A stretch of 64,000 bases of DNA from NCBI GenBank assembly GCA_947070915.1, contig CAMTDY010000001.1, positions 1-64,000 of the forward strand, written 5' to 3'. The notes beneath the pieces are model-generated. The model saw nothing but the letters and a program-made list of their open reading frames with translations. It had not been told where the DNA came from and made no database searches. The translations under genes and the position numbers were made by a program. This document shows positions 18,401 through 26,112 of this stretch, in pieces. The DNA comes from an uncultured Roseburia sp. Lineage in GTDB: Bacteria; Bacillota; Clostridia; Lachnospirales; Lachnospiraceae. Every line of letters begins with the position of its first letter. Positions within the stretch are counted from its first letter, which is position 1.

Positions 18401-19063
18401 GCTAAGAAGTCCGTATGGATCTTAGGTGGTGACGGATGGGCTTATGATATCGGTTTCGGTGGATTAGACCATGTACTTGCTTCCGGCGAGAACGTAAATG
18501 TTATGGTATTTGATACAGAGATGTACTCCAATACCGGCGGCCAGGCTTCCAAGGCTTCCAACATCGGTGAGGTTTGTCAGTTTGCTGCTGCAGGTAAAGA
18601 GATCGGCAAGAAGAGCCTTGCTGAGATTGCTATGAGCTATGGCTATGTATACGTTGCCCAGATCGCCCTCGGCGCAAATCCTGCCCAGGCAGTGAAAGCG
18701 ATCGCTGAGGCAGAGGCTTATAATGGTCCATCCCTGATCATCGGATATGCTCCATGTGAGCTCCACGGTATTGCCAAAGGTGGTATGAACCACTGCCAGG
18801 ATGAGATGAAGAAAGCAGTGAAAGCTGGTTACTGGAATCTCTTTAGCTTCAATCCGGCGCTCAAGGCGGAAGGAAAGAATCCATTTACCCTGACATCCAA
18901 AGAGGGTGACGGATCTTATCAGGATTTCCTCAACAATGAGGCGCGTTATACACGTCTTATTAAACCATTCCCAGAGAGAGCAGAAAGACTCTTTAAGGAA
19001 TCCGAAGAGGCTGCAAAGGCACGCTATGAGCATTTGCAGAAGCTGGTAGAACTTTATAAATAA
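15497..19063 (+). CDS. nifJ: pyruvate:ferredoxin (flavodoxin) oxidoreductase, paralog 1
   Basis: 1188 residues, the normal full length of the one-chain enzyme. It converts pyruvate and CoA to acetyl-CoA and CO2, reducing ferredoxin. Visible parts: N-terminal [11 protein letters not shown] and [13 protein letters not shown] of the pyrimidine-binding domains; two 4Fe-4S motifs, CAQCNSCAFVC (about residue 697) and CMGCGECVTVC (about 754); CAGCAET (about 821); and the thiamine pyrophosphate block [10 protein letters not shown] (about 977) with [17 protein letters not shown] precedes the ATG. Codons look strongly biased toward a small preferred set, unlike neighbours, suggesting very high expression. 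A second paralog lies at 37789. Probably monocistronic, with its own promoter and terminator. Confidence 0.97.
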   Translation: MARAKQSMDGNTAAAHVAYAYTEVAGIYPITPSSPMADTVDMWSAAGQKNIFGNTVKVVEMQSEAGAAGTVHGSLAAGALTTTFTASQGLLLMIPNMYKIAAEQLPCVFDVSARTVSTQSLNIFGDHSDVYACRQTGFAMLAETNPQEVMDLSPVAHLAALEGKVPFINFFDGFRTSHEIQKIEKWDYEDLKEMCPMDAVEEFRAHALNPEHPAMRGSHENGDVFFQHREACNTVYDALPAVVEKYMGKVNEKLGTDYDLFNYYGAPDADRVIIAMGSICDVAEEVIDYLSAKGEKVGLIKVRLYRPWSSEHILKAIPKTAKKIAVLDRTKEPGSLGEPLFIDVATTLREAGMNDVVLTGGRYGLGSKDTPPSSIFAIYKELEKDAPKARFTIGIVDDVTNLSLPEVKPAPITSAPGTKECKFWGLGGDGTVGANKNSTKIIGDHTDKYIQAYFQYDSKKTGGITISHLRFGDNPIKSPYYINQADFVACHNPSYVVKGYKMVQDVKPGGIFMINCQWSDEELDKHMPAESKKYIAENNIQLYTINAIDKAIEIGMGKRTNTILQSAFFKLADIMPIDEAVEYMKAAAKKSYSKKGDAVVEMNYKAIDAGVDAVHKVEVPASWANPAADAPAKELTGRPEVVKMVKELLEPISLMDGDSLPVSAFKDIADGQFELGASAYEKRGTAVMVPQWDPSVCAQCNSCAFVCSHATLRPFILNAEEVAAAPSQIKLADSKHATAEGMKYTMSVSPLDCMGCGECVTVCPAAEKGALKMVPQESQAEEQPVFDYLVENVGKKDIKPVFTDATPIGSQYNQPLLEFSGSCAGCAETSYARLITQLFGEQMYISNATGCSSIWGGPAATSPYTVNKDSKQGPAWSNSLFEDNAEHGLGMYLGQKVLRDQTIDKVKELAASDKASAELKAAVDKFLETKDDTKANAPAAKAMIAEIEKAAAAGCDLSKEILDKKQYLAKKSVWILGGDGWAYDIGFGGLDHVLASGENVNVMVFDTEMYSNTGGQASKASNIGEVCQFAAAGKEIGKKSLAEIAMSYGYVYVAQIALGANPAQAVKAIAEAEAYNGPSLIIGYAPCELHGIAKGGMNHCQDEMKKAVKAGYWNLFSFNPALKAEGKNPFTLTSKEGDGSYQDFLNNEARYTRLIKPFPERAERLFKESEEAAKARYEHLQKLVELYK

Positions 19064-19082
19064 TGTATTGGTGACATCAAGC

Positions 19083-19097
19083 TAGTTCGATGGCGCT
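19083..19097 (+). repeat. dispersed 15-bp intergenic motif, copy 4
   Basis: TAGTTCGATGGCGCT lies 20 nt after the PFOR stop codon and before its terminator. Confidence 0.5.
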
Positions 19098-19133
19098 GAT
19101 ATAATGGGGCACGTTGTGCCTGTCATACAGAAG

Positions 19134-19171
19134 AGTTCTTTTCAGATGTTATATCTGAAAAGAACTTTTTC
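19134..19171 (+). terminator. intrinsic terminator of PFOR 1
   Basis: AGTTCTTTTCAGAT (19134-19147) pairs perfectly with ATCTGAAAAGAACT (19153-19166) around a 5-nt loop; a T run follows. Confidence 0.9.
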
Positions 19172-19204
19172 TGTAATTACACCCATTGTAGGAGGGAAAA
19201 AAAT

Positions 19205-19618
19205 ATGTGGTTTGTCTTTGCTGTGCTGTCAGCGGTTTTTGCGGCGTTGACTTCGATCCTTGCCAAGATCGGAATACATGGAGTCCACTCCAACCTGGCT
19301 ACGGCGCTTCGCACGATCGTAGTGCTGGCTATGGCATGGGGGATGGTGTTTTTGACGCATGCCCAAAAAGGGCTTCCGGATATCACCAGAAAGAGCTGGC
19401 TGTTCCTAATCCTGTCCGGTCTGGCGACAGGGGCCTCGTGGCTGTGTTACTATAAGGCGCTGCAGGTGGGAGAGACTTCCAAAGTGGCGGCAGTGGATAA
19501 ACTCAGTGTGGTGATCACACTATTACTGGCGGTTGTCTTTCTTCATGAGGAGTTTACAGTAAAATCCTTGTTGGGGTGTGTGTTGATCGGGGCAGGTACG
19601 CTGTGTATGGTGCTTTAA
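19205..19618 (+). CDS. half-size EamA/DMT-family transporter
   Basis: 137 residues, one EamA domain with about five membrane helices (starting WFVFAVLSAVFAALTSILAKIG and ending LLGCVLIGAGTLCMVL). Classical DMT carriers have two such domains in about 300 residues; single-domain members exist and are thought to work as dimers. The GETSKVAAVDKLSVVITLLLA stretch is the usual conserved core. Start ATG follows AGGAGGG. The gene begins only about 35 nt after the PFOR terminator, and I see no clear promoter in that gap, so it may depend on read-through. Substrate unknown. Confidence 0.85.
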   Translation: MWFVFAVLSAVFAALTSILAKIGIHGVHSNLATALRTIVVLAMAWGMVFLTHAQKGLPDITRKSWLFLILSGLATGASWLCYYKALQVGETSKVAAVDKLSVVITLLLAVVFLHEEFTVKSLLGCVLIGAGTLCMVL

Positions 19619-19787
19619 CCGGGCGGCATCGTTGAGCTGGGACAGGGGCCGATGCGAACAAAAATCAAATTTTTAAAAAGAATAATAATTTTCTTAAAAT
19701 TTGTCTACCATACCTTTAAGAGAACGATATGCTGGCATATTTTGTGCCAAAGTGTTGATATCCCACAAGCAGACGGAGGAATGGAAT

Positions 19788-22031
19788 ATGAGACAGATCT
19801 ATGAATTAAATACAAAATGGGCATTTTCCAAAGAAGCCCAGGCAGTGCCAGAGAAAAAGCCGAAAAACTGGTATGTGGTCAATCTTCCCCATACCTGGAA
19901 TGCCATCGACGGACAGGACGGGGGAGCGGATTATTACCGGGGCATCTGCTATTATGCCAAACAGGTAAAAAAAAGTGAGCTGCCAGAAGCGGACCAGTAT
20001 TTTCTTGAAATTAAGGGAGCCAATTCATCGGCAGATGTGTATGTAAATGGAAAGAAACTGGCGCATCATGACGGAGGGTATTCTACCTGGAGAGTGAATA
20101 TGACGGATGTGCTGCAGGATAAAAATCTAATTGTGGTGGCGGTGGATAACGGCGAGAATGATTCTGTCTATCCTCAGAATGCCGATTTTACTTTTTATGG
20201 AGGGCTTTACCGGGGAGTGAACATTATTGCTGTCAGCCATTCCCATTTTGACCTGGAGTATTATGGAACTCCGGGAATCCAGGTGACGCCGGAGATCTGC
20301 GGCCGGGATGCCAGAGTGAAGACGGAGGTTTATGTGACTGGTGCTAAAGCGGGGCAGAAGCTTTGTTACCGGATACGGAATGCAGGGGGAGAGCTGCTTG
20401 CCCAGTGCGAAAAAAATGTCAGTGAGAAAGAGGCAGAACTGGATATTCCCAACGTGCATCTCTGGCAGGGCAGAAAGGATCCCTATCTGTATACTGCAGA
20501 AGTAGAACTGATAGAGGGGGAAACTGTGCTGGATCAGGTAAGTACCCGGTTTGGGTGCCGGAGTTTTGAGATCGATCCCGAAAAGGGCTTTATTTTGAAT
20601 GGAGAGAGCTATCCACTGCGGGGCGTGTCGAGACATCAGGACCGCTGGGGCATTGGAAATGCCCTGCTTCCAGAACATCATAGAGAGGATATGGAACTGA
20701 TCTGTGAAGTGGGAGCCAATACGATCCGCCTGGCCCACTACCAGCATGATTCCTATTTTTATGATCTCTGTGATGAAAAAGGAATGGTGGTCTGGGCGGA
20801 GATACCATACATTTCCCACCACATGGAGGGGGGAAGGGAGAACACCATTTCCCAGATGAAGGAGCTGATCATACAGAATTATAACCATCCCAGTATCGTC
20901 GTATGGGGATTGTCCAATGAGATCACGATGTCGGGTAAATCTACAGAGGATCTGCTGGAGAATCACCGCCTGCTGAACGATCTCGCCCACAAACTGGATC
21001 CAACGAGAAAGACGACTATCGCGGCGGTGACGATGTGTGATATCCATGATCCTTACATTCAGATATCCGATGTGGTATCCTATAACCACTATTTTGGTTG
21101 GTATGGCGGGAATACCTCCATGAACGGACCATGGTTTGACGAGTTTCACAGGGAGTTCCCGGAGATTCCCATCGGCTGCAGTGAATATGGCTGTGAGGGG
21201 CTGGACTGGCACAGTTCCCATCCAGAACAGGGGGACTACACCGAGGAATATCAGGCGTATTATCATGAGGAACTGATCAAACAGTTATTTACCAGACCCT
21301 ATCTGTGGGCGACACACGTGTGGAATATGTTTGACTTTGGTGCGGATGCGAGAAATGAGGGTGGGGAAAACGGTCAGAACCATAAAGGACTGGTGACTTT
21401 TGACCGAAAATACAAAAAAGATGCTTTTTATGCCTACAAGGCATGGCTGTCCCAGGATCCCTTCGTGCATATCTGCGGGAAACGCTATGTGGACAGGGTG
21501 GAAGATACCACGAAGATTACGGTGTATTCCAATCAGCCGGAGGTGGAACTGCTGGTAAATGGAGAGAGTCTTGGCAGGCAGAAGAGTTCAGAACATTTTT
21601 TCTATTTTGAGGTGCCCAACAAAGGAGAATCCATGTTAAAGGCAGTCGCAGGGCAGTGTCAGGATGAGAGCCGGATCCGGAAGGTGGATGAGATGAATCC
21701 TGCTTACCGATTGGTGGAGAAGGGTGCTGTGCTAAACTGGTTTGATATCACGGAACGCGAGGGGTATTACTGCCTCAATGACAAGATCGAGGATGTGATT
21801 CATTCTGACGAGGGAATGAAATTCTTCCATAGAATATTGGAGGATGTGGGGATGTTCCGTGAGGCATCCTTTGCGGAGCCGGAAAATATGGAAAAATTGA
21901 TTCGCATGATGGGTGGATTTACGGTGATTCGGATGCTGAATACATTGGGTTCCGTGGGTGATTCGATGACAAAAGAGCAGTTGCTTTCCCTGAACGAGCA
22001 GCTCAACCAGATTCCAAGAAAGAACAGCTGA
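19788..22031 (+). CDS. glycoside hydrolase family 2 protein (beta-galactosidase/beta-glucuronidase-like)
   Basis: 748 residues with no signal peptide. Order: sugar-binding domain (VVNLPHTWNAIDGQ, DYYRGICYY), immunoglobulin-like domain, TIM barrel. The acid/base Glu is in WGLSNEIT (Glu378) and the nucleophile Glu in GCSEYGCEG (Glu466). It cleaves terminal beta-linked sugars inside the cell. The ATG at 19788 is preferred because GGAGGAATGGAAT precedes it. It begins a block with mannonate dehydratase 63 nt downstream, a sugar symporter and a GH3 enzyme, which favours a uronide or related beta-glycoside. The exact sugar is not decided by sequence. Confidence 0.9.
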   Translation: MRQIYELNTKWAFSKEAQAVPEKKPKNWYVVNLPHTWNAIDGQDGGADYYRGICYYAKQVKKSELPEADQYFLEIKGANSSADVYVNGKKLAHHDGGYSTWRVNMTDVLQDKNLIVVAVDNGENDSVYPQNADFTFYGGLYRGVNIIAVSHSHFDLEYYGTPGIQVTPEICGRDARVKTEVYVTGAKAGQKLCYRIRNAGGELLAQCEKNVSEKEAELDIPNVHLWQGRKDPYLYTAEVELIEGETVLDQVSTRFGCRSFEIDPEKGFILNGESYPLRGVSRHQDRWGIGNALLPEHHREDMELICEVGANTIRLAHYQHDSYFYDLCDEKGMVVWAEIPYISHHMEGGRENTISQMKELIIQNYNHPSIVVWGLSNEITMSGKSTEDLLENHRLLNDLAHKLDPTRKTTIAAVTMCDIHDPYIQISDVVSYNHYFGWYGGNTSMNGPWFDEFHREFPEIPIGCSEYGCEGLDWHSSHPEQGDYTEEYQAYYHEELIKQLFTRPYLWATHVWNMFDFGADARNEGGENGQNHKGLVTFDRKYKKDAFYAYKAWLSQDPFVHICGKRYVDRVEDTTKITVYSNQPEVELLVNGESLGRQKSSEHFFYFEVPNKGESMLKAVAGQCQDESRIRKVDEMNPAYRLVEKGAVLNWFDITEREGYYCLNDKIEDVIHSDEGMKFFHRILEDVGMFREASFAEPENMEKLIRMMGGFTVIRMLNTLGSVGDSMTKEQLLSLNEQLNQIPRKNS

Positions 22032-22094
22032 TTCGACAGAGTTAATGAAATGGAGACTGACATGTCAGGCCAGTGTAAAATGAGATGGAGGTAG

Positions 22095-23189
22095 ATGGAA
22101 GATATGGAAATGACATTGAGATGGTATGGATCCGATTTTGATACGGTTACATTAAAACAGATACGACAGATCCCTGGCGTCACAGGGGTGATCACTACAT
22201 TATATGATACGGCTCCCGGAGAGGTATGGAGCAGGGAACGAATTCAGGCATTGAAAAACGAGGTGGAAGAGGCGGGACTTCATATCGCCGGTATCGAGAG
22301 TGTGAACATTCACGATGCCATCAAGACAGGAGCACCCGACAGGGACAAGTATATTGATAATTACATTGAGACGTTAGAAAATCTTGGGAAAGAAGATCTT
22401 CACCTGGTCTGTTATAATTTTATGCCAGTGTTTGACTGGACGAGAACAGAACTTGCCAGGGTGAGACCGGATGGCTCCACCGTACTTGCTTATACCCAGG
22501 AGGCAGTGGATGCCCTGGATCCAGAGAAAATGTTTGAGTCCATCGCCGGGGACATGAACGGTACGGTGATGCCGGGATGGGAGCCGGAGCGGATGGCAAA
22601 GGTAAAAGAATTGTTTGAGATGTACCAGAATATTGATGATGATACATTGTTTGCAAATCTCAAGTATTTTCTGGAGAGGATCATGCCGGTCTGCGATCAG
22701 TATGATATCAATATGGCGATCCATCCGGATGATCCGGCGTGGAGTGTTTTTGGGCTGCCCCGTATCATTATAAATAAAGAAAATATACTCAGAATGATCA
22801 AGATGGTGGACAATCCTCATAACGGCGTAACCTTTTGTTCCGGTTCCTACGGAACTAATCTGGATAATGACCTGCCGGATATGATTCGCTCCCTCAAAGG
22901 AAGGGTTCATTTTGCCCATGTGCGCAACCTTAAATTTATCACTCCGACAAATTTTGAAGAGGCAGCACATCTTTCTTCCGACGGTACCTTTGATATGTAT
23001 GAGATCATGAAGGCATTGTACGATATTGATTTCCAGGGACCGATCCGTCCGGATCACGGAAGGATGATCTGGGATGAGGTGGCGATGCCCGGGTATGGGC
23101 TGTACGACCGGGCCCTTGGTGCCGCCTATCTGAATGGGCTATGGGAAGCGATCGAGAAAAGCCAGCAGCCTTGCAGAAGTATGCCATAA
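22095..23189 (+). CDS. uxuA: mannonate dehydratase
   Basis: 364 residues. It removes water from D-mannonate to give 2-keto-3-deoxygluconate in glucuronate breakdown. Family marks: LRWYGSDFD at the start, the Cys-containing CYNFMPVFDWTRTEL block, MAIHPDDPAWSVFGLPRI, and the metal/substrate region HFAHVRN. Length and blocks match UxuA. The start is ambiguous between 22095 (GGAGG very close) and 22104 (METLRWY-like start). It is coupled to the GH2 gene upstream; the usual partners UxaC and UxuB are not in the window. Immediately downstream is a terminator and then mobile-element debris. Confidence 0.93.
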   Translation: MEDMEMTLRWYGSDFDTVTLKQIRQIPGVTGVITTLYDTAPGEVWSRERIQALKNEVEEAGLHIAGIESVNIHDAIKTGAPDRDKYIDNYIETLENLGKEDLHLVCYNFMPVFDWTRTELARVRPDGSTVLAYTQEAVDALDPEKMFESIAGDMNGTVMPGWEPERMAKVKELFEMYQNIDDDTLFANLKYFLERIMPVCDQYDINMAIHPDDPAWSVFGLPRIIINKENILRMIKMVDNPHNGVTFCSGSYGTNLDNDLPDMIRSLKGRVHFAHVRNLKFITPTNFEEAAHLSSDGTFDMYEIMKALYDIDFQGPIRPDHGRMIWDEVAMPGYGLYDRALGAAYLNGLWEAIEKSQQPCRSMP

Positions 23190-23252
23190 CCGGAATACAA
23201 TCTGTAGTTTCTAACGGTGAGATAAGTTGCGACGTAATCTACGATATAAGCA

Positions 23253-23286
23253 TCCTGTACTTTGGATGGTAGAGGATGCTTATTTT
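23253..23286 (+). terminator. intrinsic terminator after uxuA
   Basis: ATAAGCATCCT and AGGATGCTTAT pair around a 12-nt loop and are followed by TTTT. Confidence 0.85.
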
Positions 23287-23299
23287 TGGGATCAAAGGA

Positions 23300-23446
23300 A
23301 AATAAACCACCGGCTATGCCGGTGTGACCCGCAATAGCTTTAGCTACAAGAAAAACCTCCTATGTTGTATAATAGTGATGGTTCGCCAACCACACAAAAA
23401 ACAACATAGGAGGTATCCAGAATGGACATGAATAGTTTAACACACA
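23300..23446 (+). mobile_element. left end of an IS200/IS605-family element with truncated tnpA
   Basis: A small end-type hairpin CACCGGC-TAT-GCCGGTG (23308-23324) is followed by a long stem, CCTCCTATGTTGT (23356-23368) with ACAACATAGGAGG (23401-23413), whose right arm contains the ribosome site. Such a start-sequestering stem is known in IS200. The reading frame from ATG 23422 gives MDMNSLTHS, the usual head of IS200-type TnpA, then is cut after three more codons by the group II intron at 23447. The rest of the element is gone. Confidence 0.7.
23422..23446 (+). pseudogene. IS200-type tnpA, first codons only
   Basis: Nine recognisable codons (MDMNSLTHS) before the intron junction, then a stop three codons later. 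The RYxH catalytic core (HUH and Tyr) is missing, so it is dead. Confidence 0.65.
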
Positions 23447-23872
23447 GTGTGTCCTGAATGCTAGAGGATACTTAAAAAATTTTAGTAACCGAAAAGCAAT
23501 GCTTTTCGTGAGATGGAAGTAGGTCTTCCGCAACCGGTGTTCAGGTGCAGGTTGCAAAACACTCATAGGTGCTATAGTCAAAAGCTATGGTATTGAGCGT
23601 ATGAGAAAAGGCAGAGAAAGAGCTGTCAGTTGTGTGCCATTAAGCTGAACGAAAGTGAAGAGCTGATGAAGCATCGTTAATGCTAACAGGTACAGTCAAA
23701 ACCGGGAAATTGTGTAGTTGCCGGGATGAGTCCATAGGAAACCTGTTTACTGTATGGACGGTTGTCGGGAATGCAGGCACACCGCAGGGCGGAGTTATCA
23801 GTCCTGTGCTGGCAAATCTTTTTATGCATTACGCATTCGACAGCAGATGGTTTTTCTTTTCATCCATAGCTC
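23447..23872 (+). mobile_element. truncated group II intron
   Basis: Starts with GTGTG, the usual 5' intron sequence. The exon-binding sites can still be paired: EBS1 TGTGTG (23631-23636) with IBS1 CACACA (23441-23446), and EBS2 AAGCTAT (23582-23588) with IBS2 ATAGTTT (23432-23438) with one G-T pair. Domain I-like sequence continues to about 23760. A reverse transcriptase scrap follows. Domains V and VI and the 3' exon are absent, so it cannot splice or move. Confidence 0.7.
23760..23865 (+). pseudogene. fragment of a group II intron reverse transcriptase
   Basis: The frame reads GTPQGGVISPVLANLFMHYA, the RT4-type motif of intron-encoded proteins. Nothing of the YADD active site, maturase or endonuclease domains remains; flanking sequence changes abruptly on both sides. 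Confidence 0.8.
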
Positions 23873-23880
23873 CATCTGGG

Positions 23881-24391
23881 AAAAACTAAACAATCCGGTT
23901 GACAAAACCATACCTGTATGTTATAGTGATAAAAAGCATTACCATTCTTTAATTATCTGAAAATTTCTTCATTCTCAAAGAACGTCAATGCTTGATTCCA
24001 GAAAATCAGAAAAAAGCAGGGAGGTTGTTTGAAAATGAGAGGAAGCAGCCCTCTGCGGGATGGAGGGTAAATGAAAAAAAGAGAAGAAATACTGGCAGAT
24101 CCGATTCCGGGAACGCCAGCACAAAGAAACTACAAAGACACTGTATTCCGGATGCTGTACCGGGACAAGTCAGAACTTCTGGAACTTCTATGAAAAGATG
24201 ATCCAGAAAGAAAAAAGAGATCTGTATTCAGGAAAGAGAATTCAGATTCCGGCGCCATGTTTTGTAGTATTTTACAATGGAACGGAGGAACAGCCGGAGA
24301 GGAAGATCCTGCGTCTGTCGGAATCCTTTTACCGGCAGACGGAAGAAGCCGGTCTGGAGTTGACAGTACTCCAGCTGAACATCAATCCAGG
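23881..24391 (+). repeat. Rpn-type repeat unit, copy 2 (broken)
   Basis: Matches 11979-12681 but lacks about 190 nt of the coding part (counterpart of roughly 12285-12475) and everything after the counterpart of 12681. Substitutions are scattered, so the two copies are not a recent exact duplication. Confidence 0.85.
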
Positions 24392-24400
24392 GCAAATAAG
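24071..24400 (+). pseudogene. Rpn-family nuclease, internally deleted and truncated
   Basis: The ATG frame gives about 40 residues that match copy 1 through YKDTVFRMLYRDK, then ends in TGA at the deletion joint near 24190. A second frame from 24198 continues with MIQKEKRDLYSGKRIQIP and PCFVVFYNG up to NINPG, where similarity to copy 1 ends. Catalytic residues between are lost. Confidence 0.85.
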
Positions 24401-24415
24401 TCATGACGGACTTAA

Positions 24416-24481
24416 AATAAGTTCTAACGAACTTATTCGCAAGTTATAACAAAACTCGTTCTGTGCAAAAACACTGCACAG
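24416..24481. repeat. two inverted repeats at the right edge of the debris
   Basis: AATAAGTTC-TAAC-GAACTTATT (24416-24437) and CTGTGCA-N7-TGCACAG (24461-24481). They could be end hairpins of a lost mobile element. No gene is seen between 24450 and the symporter start at 24721. Confidence 0.45.
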
Positions 24482-24545
24482 AAATTAGGGAATAACGAAC
24501 TGAACAACTTTTCGGGAAATATTGTTCTCGTGTGCCATTAAAGAT

Positions 24546-24591
24546 GCCAGTGTAGTATCCGGTCTGCCGCCAGTTACTGCACTGGCTTTTT
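24546..24591 (+). terminator. intrinsic terminator before the sugar symporter
   Basis: GCCAGTG (24546-24552) pairs with CACTGGC (24580-24586), extended by AGTA/TACT, followed by TTTTT. Confidence 0.75.
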
Positions 24592-24720
24592 ACGTTATTT
24601 TTAAAAATCATAAATTTTCTTCCCCTCGCATGATTTACATAAAATTGTCACATCTGGACATAATGGTACTGACAATAATATGCACTTTGAAACAGTAAAT
24701 GGGTGCGATTGGAGGAAAAA

Positions 24721-26112
24721 ATGAAAGAGAATAGCTCTGCAAAACCCTTTGGTTTTCGCGATAAACTGGGATATATGTTTGGTGATTTCGGTAACGATTT
24801 TACATTTATCCTGTCAAGTACGTTATTAATGAAATTTTATTCGGATGTCATGGGAGTGTCTGTGGGCCTGGTGGGTATCATGATGATGGTGGCACGTTTT
24901 GTAGACGCCTTCACTGATGTGGCGATGGGGCAGATCGTGGACCGGAGCAAACCGAGAGTTTACGGAAAATTTAAACCATGGATCCTGCGGATGTGCGGTC
25001 CGGTGGCGGTCTCGTCTTTTCTTATGTATGCTTCCTGGTTTCAGAACATGCCTATGACTTTTAAAATCTTCTGGATGTTTTTTACCTATCTTCTCTGGGG
25101 CAGTGTGTTTTATACCAGCATCAATATCCCTTATGGTTCCATGGCGTCGGCGGTATCAGCAGAGCCGAAAGACCGGGCGCAGCTCTCGAACTGGAGAACC
25201 ATCGGAGCCAGCCTGGCAGGTACGATCATCGGTGTATTGATTCCAGTGCTGGTTTATTATGAGGATGCCGCAGGCAACAAGATCCTATCTGGTCAGAGGG
25301 TTATGATCGTTGCCCTGGTGTGTTCTATCGGGGCTGTGATCTGCTATTTCCTCTGTCACTGGCTGATCACGGAGCGTGTCAAGGTAGAGCAGAAGAGTGA
25401 AAAATTTAATTTTGGAAAATTGATCTCCGGACTTGTACACAACAAAGCTTTGATCGGAATCGTAGTTGCCACGGTATTTATGCTTTTGGTACAGTTGACT
25501 TCCCAAACTATGACGACCTATGTATATCCAAACTATTTTAGAAATACGGTAGCACAGTCGGCAGCAGGGTTGGTAGGAGTTGTGGTCACGCTGATCTGTG
25601 CGGCATTTACAGTTAAACTCTCAGAGAAATATGGAAGAAAAGAGCTGGCGATCTTTTCTTCCCTTCTGGGGGCGGTGGTATTTTTCTTTGCTTATTTCAT
25701 TCAGACTACCAATGCCTGGGTGTTTGTGGGATTATATGCGCTGTCCTTTATTGGCCTCGCGGTATTCAGCCTGATCTGCTGGGCGATGATTACCGATGTG
25801 ATCGACGACACCGAGGTACAGAGCGGGGAGCGCTCGGATGGAACGATCTATGCCGTGTATTCCTTTGCCAGGAAACTGGGGCAGGCGGCATCTTCCGGTA
25901 TCTCCGGACTTTTTCTCACGATGATCGGCTATACTGCGCAGACACAGTTTGAACCTTCTGTCACTAAGGGGATCTACAATGTGTCCTGTCTGGTGCCGGC
26001 TGTGGGATATATTCTGCTGGCGCTGGTACTGTGGTTTCTGTATCCTTTAGGCAGGCGCCGGGTTCAGTCTAATGCTGAGATCCTGGCAGAAAAGAGAGAA
26101 AACAATGGATAA
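24721..26112 (+). CDS. GPH-family glycoside:cation symporter
   Basis: About 463 residues with some 12 membrane helices. The head, FRDKLGYMFGDFGNDFTF, and the loop DAFTDVAMGQIVDRSKPRVYGKFKPW are classic for the glycoside-pentoside-hexuronide family (MelB/UidB-like). It carries a sugar or glycoside inward with Na+ or H+. The ATG at 24721 has GGAGG at ideal spacing, better than an upstream GTG at 24703. It overlaps the HAD gene by 8 nt and forms a unit with HAD and GH3. Together with GH2 and UxuA across the debris, a beta-glucuronide-type substrate is a reasonable inference. Confidence 0.92.
   Translation: MKENSSAKPFGFRDKLGYMFGDFGNDFTFILSSTLLMKFYSDVMGVSVGLVGIMMMVARFVDAFTDVAMGQIVDRSKPRVYGKFKPWILRMCGPVAVSSFLMYASWFQNMPMTFKIFWMFFTYLLWGSVFYTSINIPYGSMASAVSAEPKDRAQLSNWRTIGASLAGTIIGVLIPVLVYYEDAAGNKILSGQRVMIVALVCSIGAVICYFLCHWLITERVKVEQKSEKFNFGKLISGLVHNKALIGIVVATVFMLLVQLTSQTMTTYVYPNYFRNTVAQSAAGLVGVVVTLICAAFTVKLSEKYGRKELAIFSSLLGAVVFFFAYFIQTTNAWVFVGLYALSFIGLAVFSLICWAMITDVIDDTEVQSGERSDGTIYAVYSFARKLGQAASSGISGLFLTMIGYTAQTQFEPSVTKGIYNVSCLVPAVGYILLALVLWFLYPLGRRRVQSNAEILAEKRENNG

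Noticed and set aside
20127..21266. Minus-strand open frame of about 380 codons opposite the GH2 gene
   Set aside because: The GH2 catalytic motifs on the + strand are intact and the opposite frame matches no recognisable family.
24645..24675. TTGTCA/TGACAA inverted repeat as sugar-symporter operator
   Set aside because: Six-bp arms 19 bp apart are weak evidence, and no regulator gene is adjacent.
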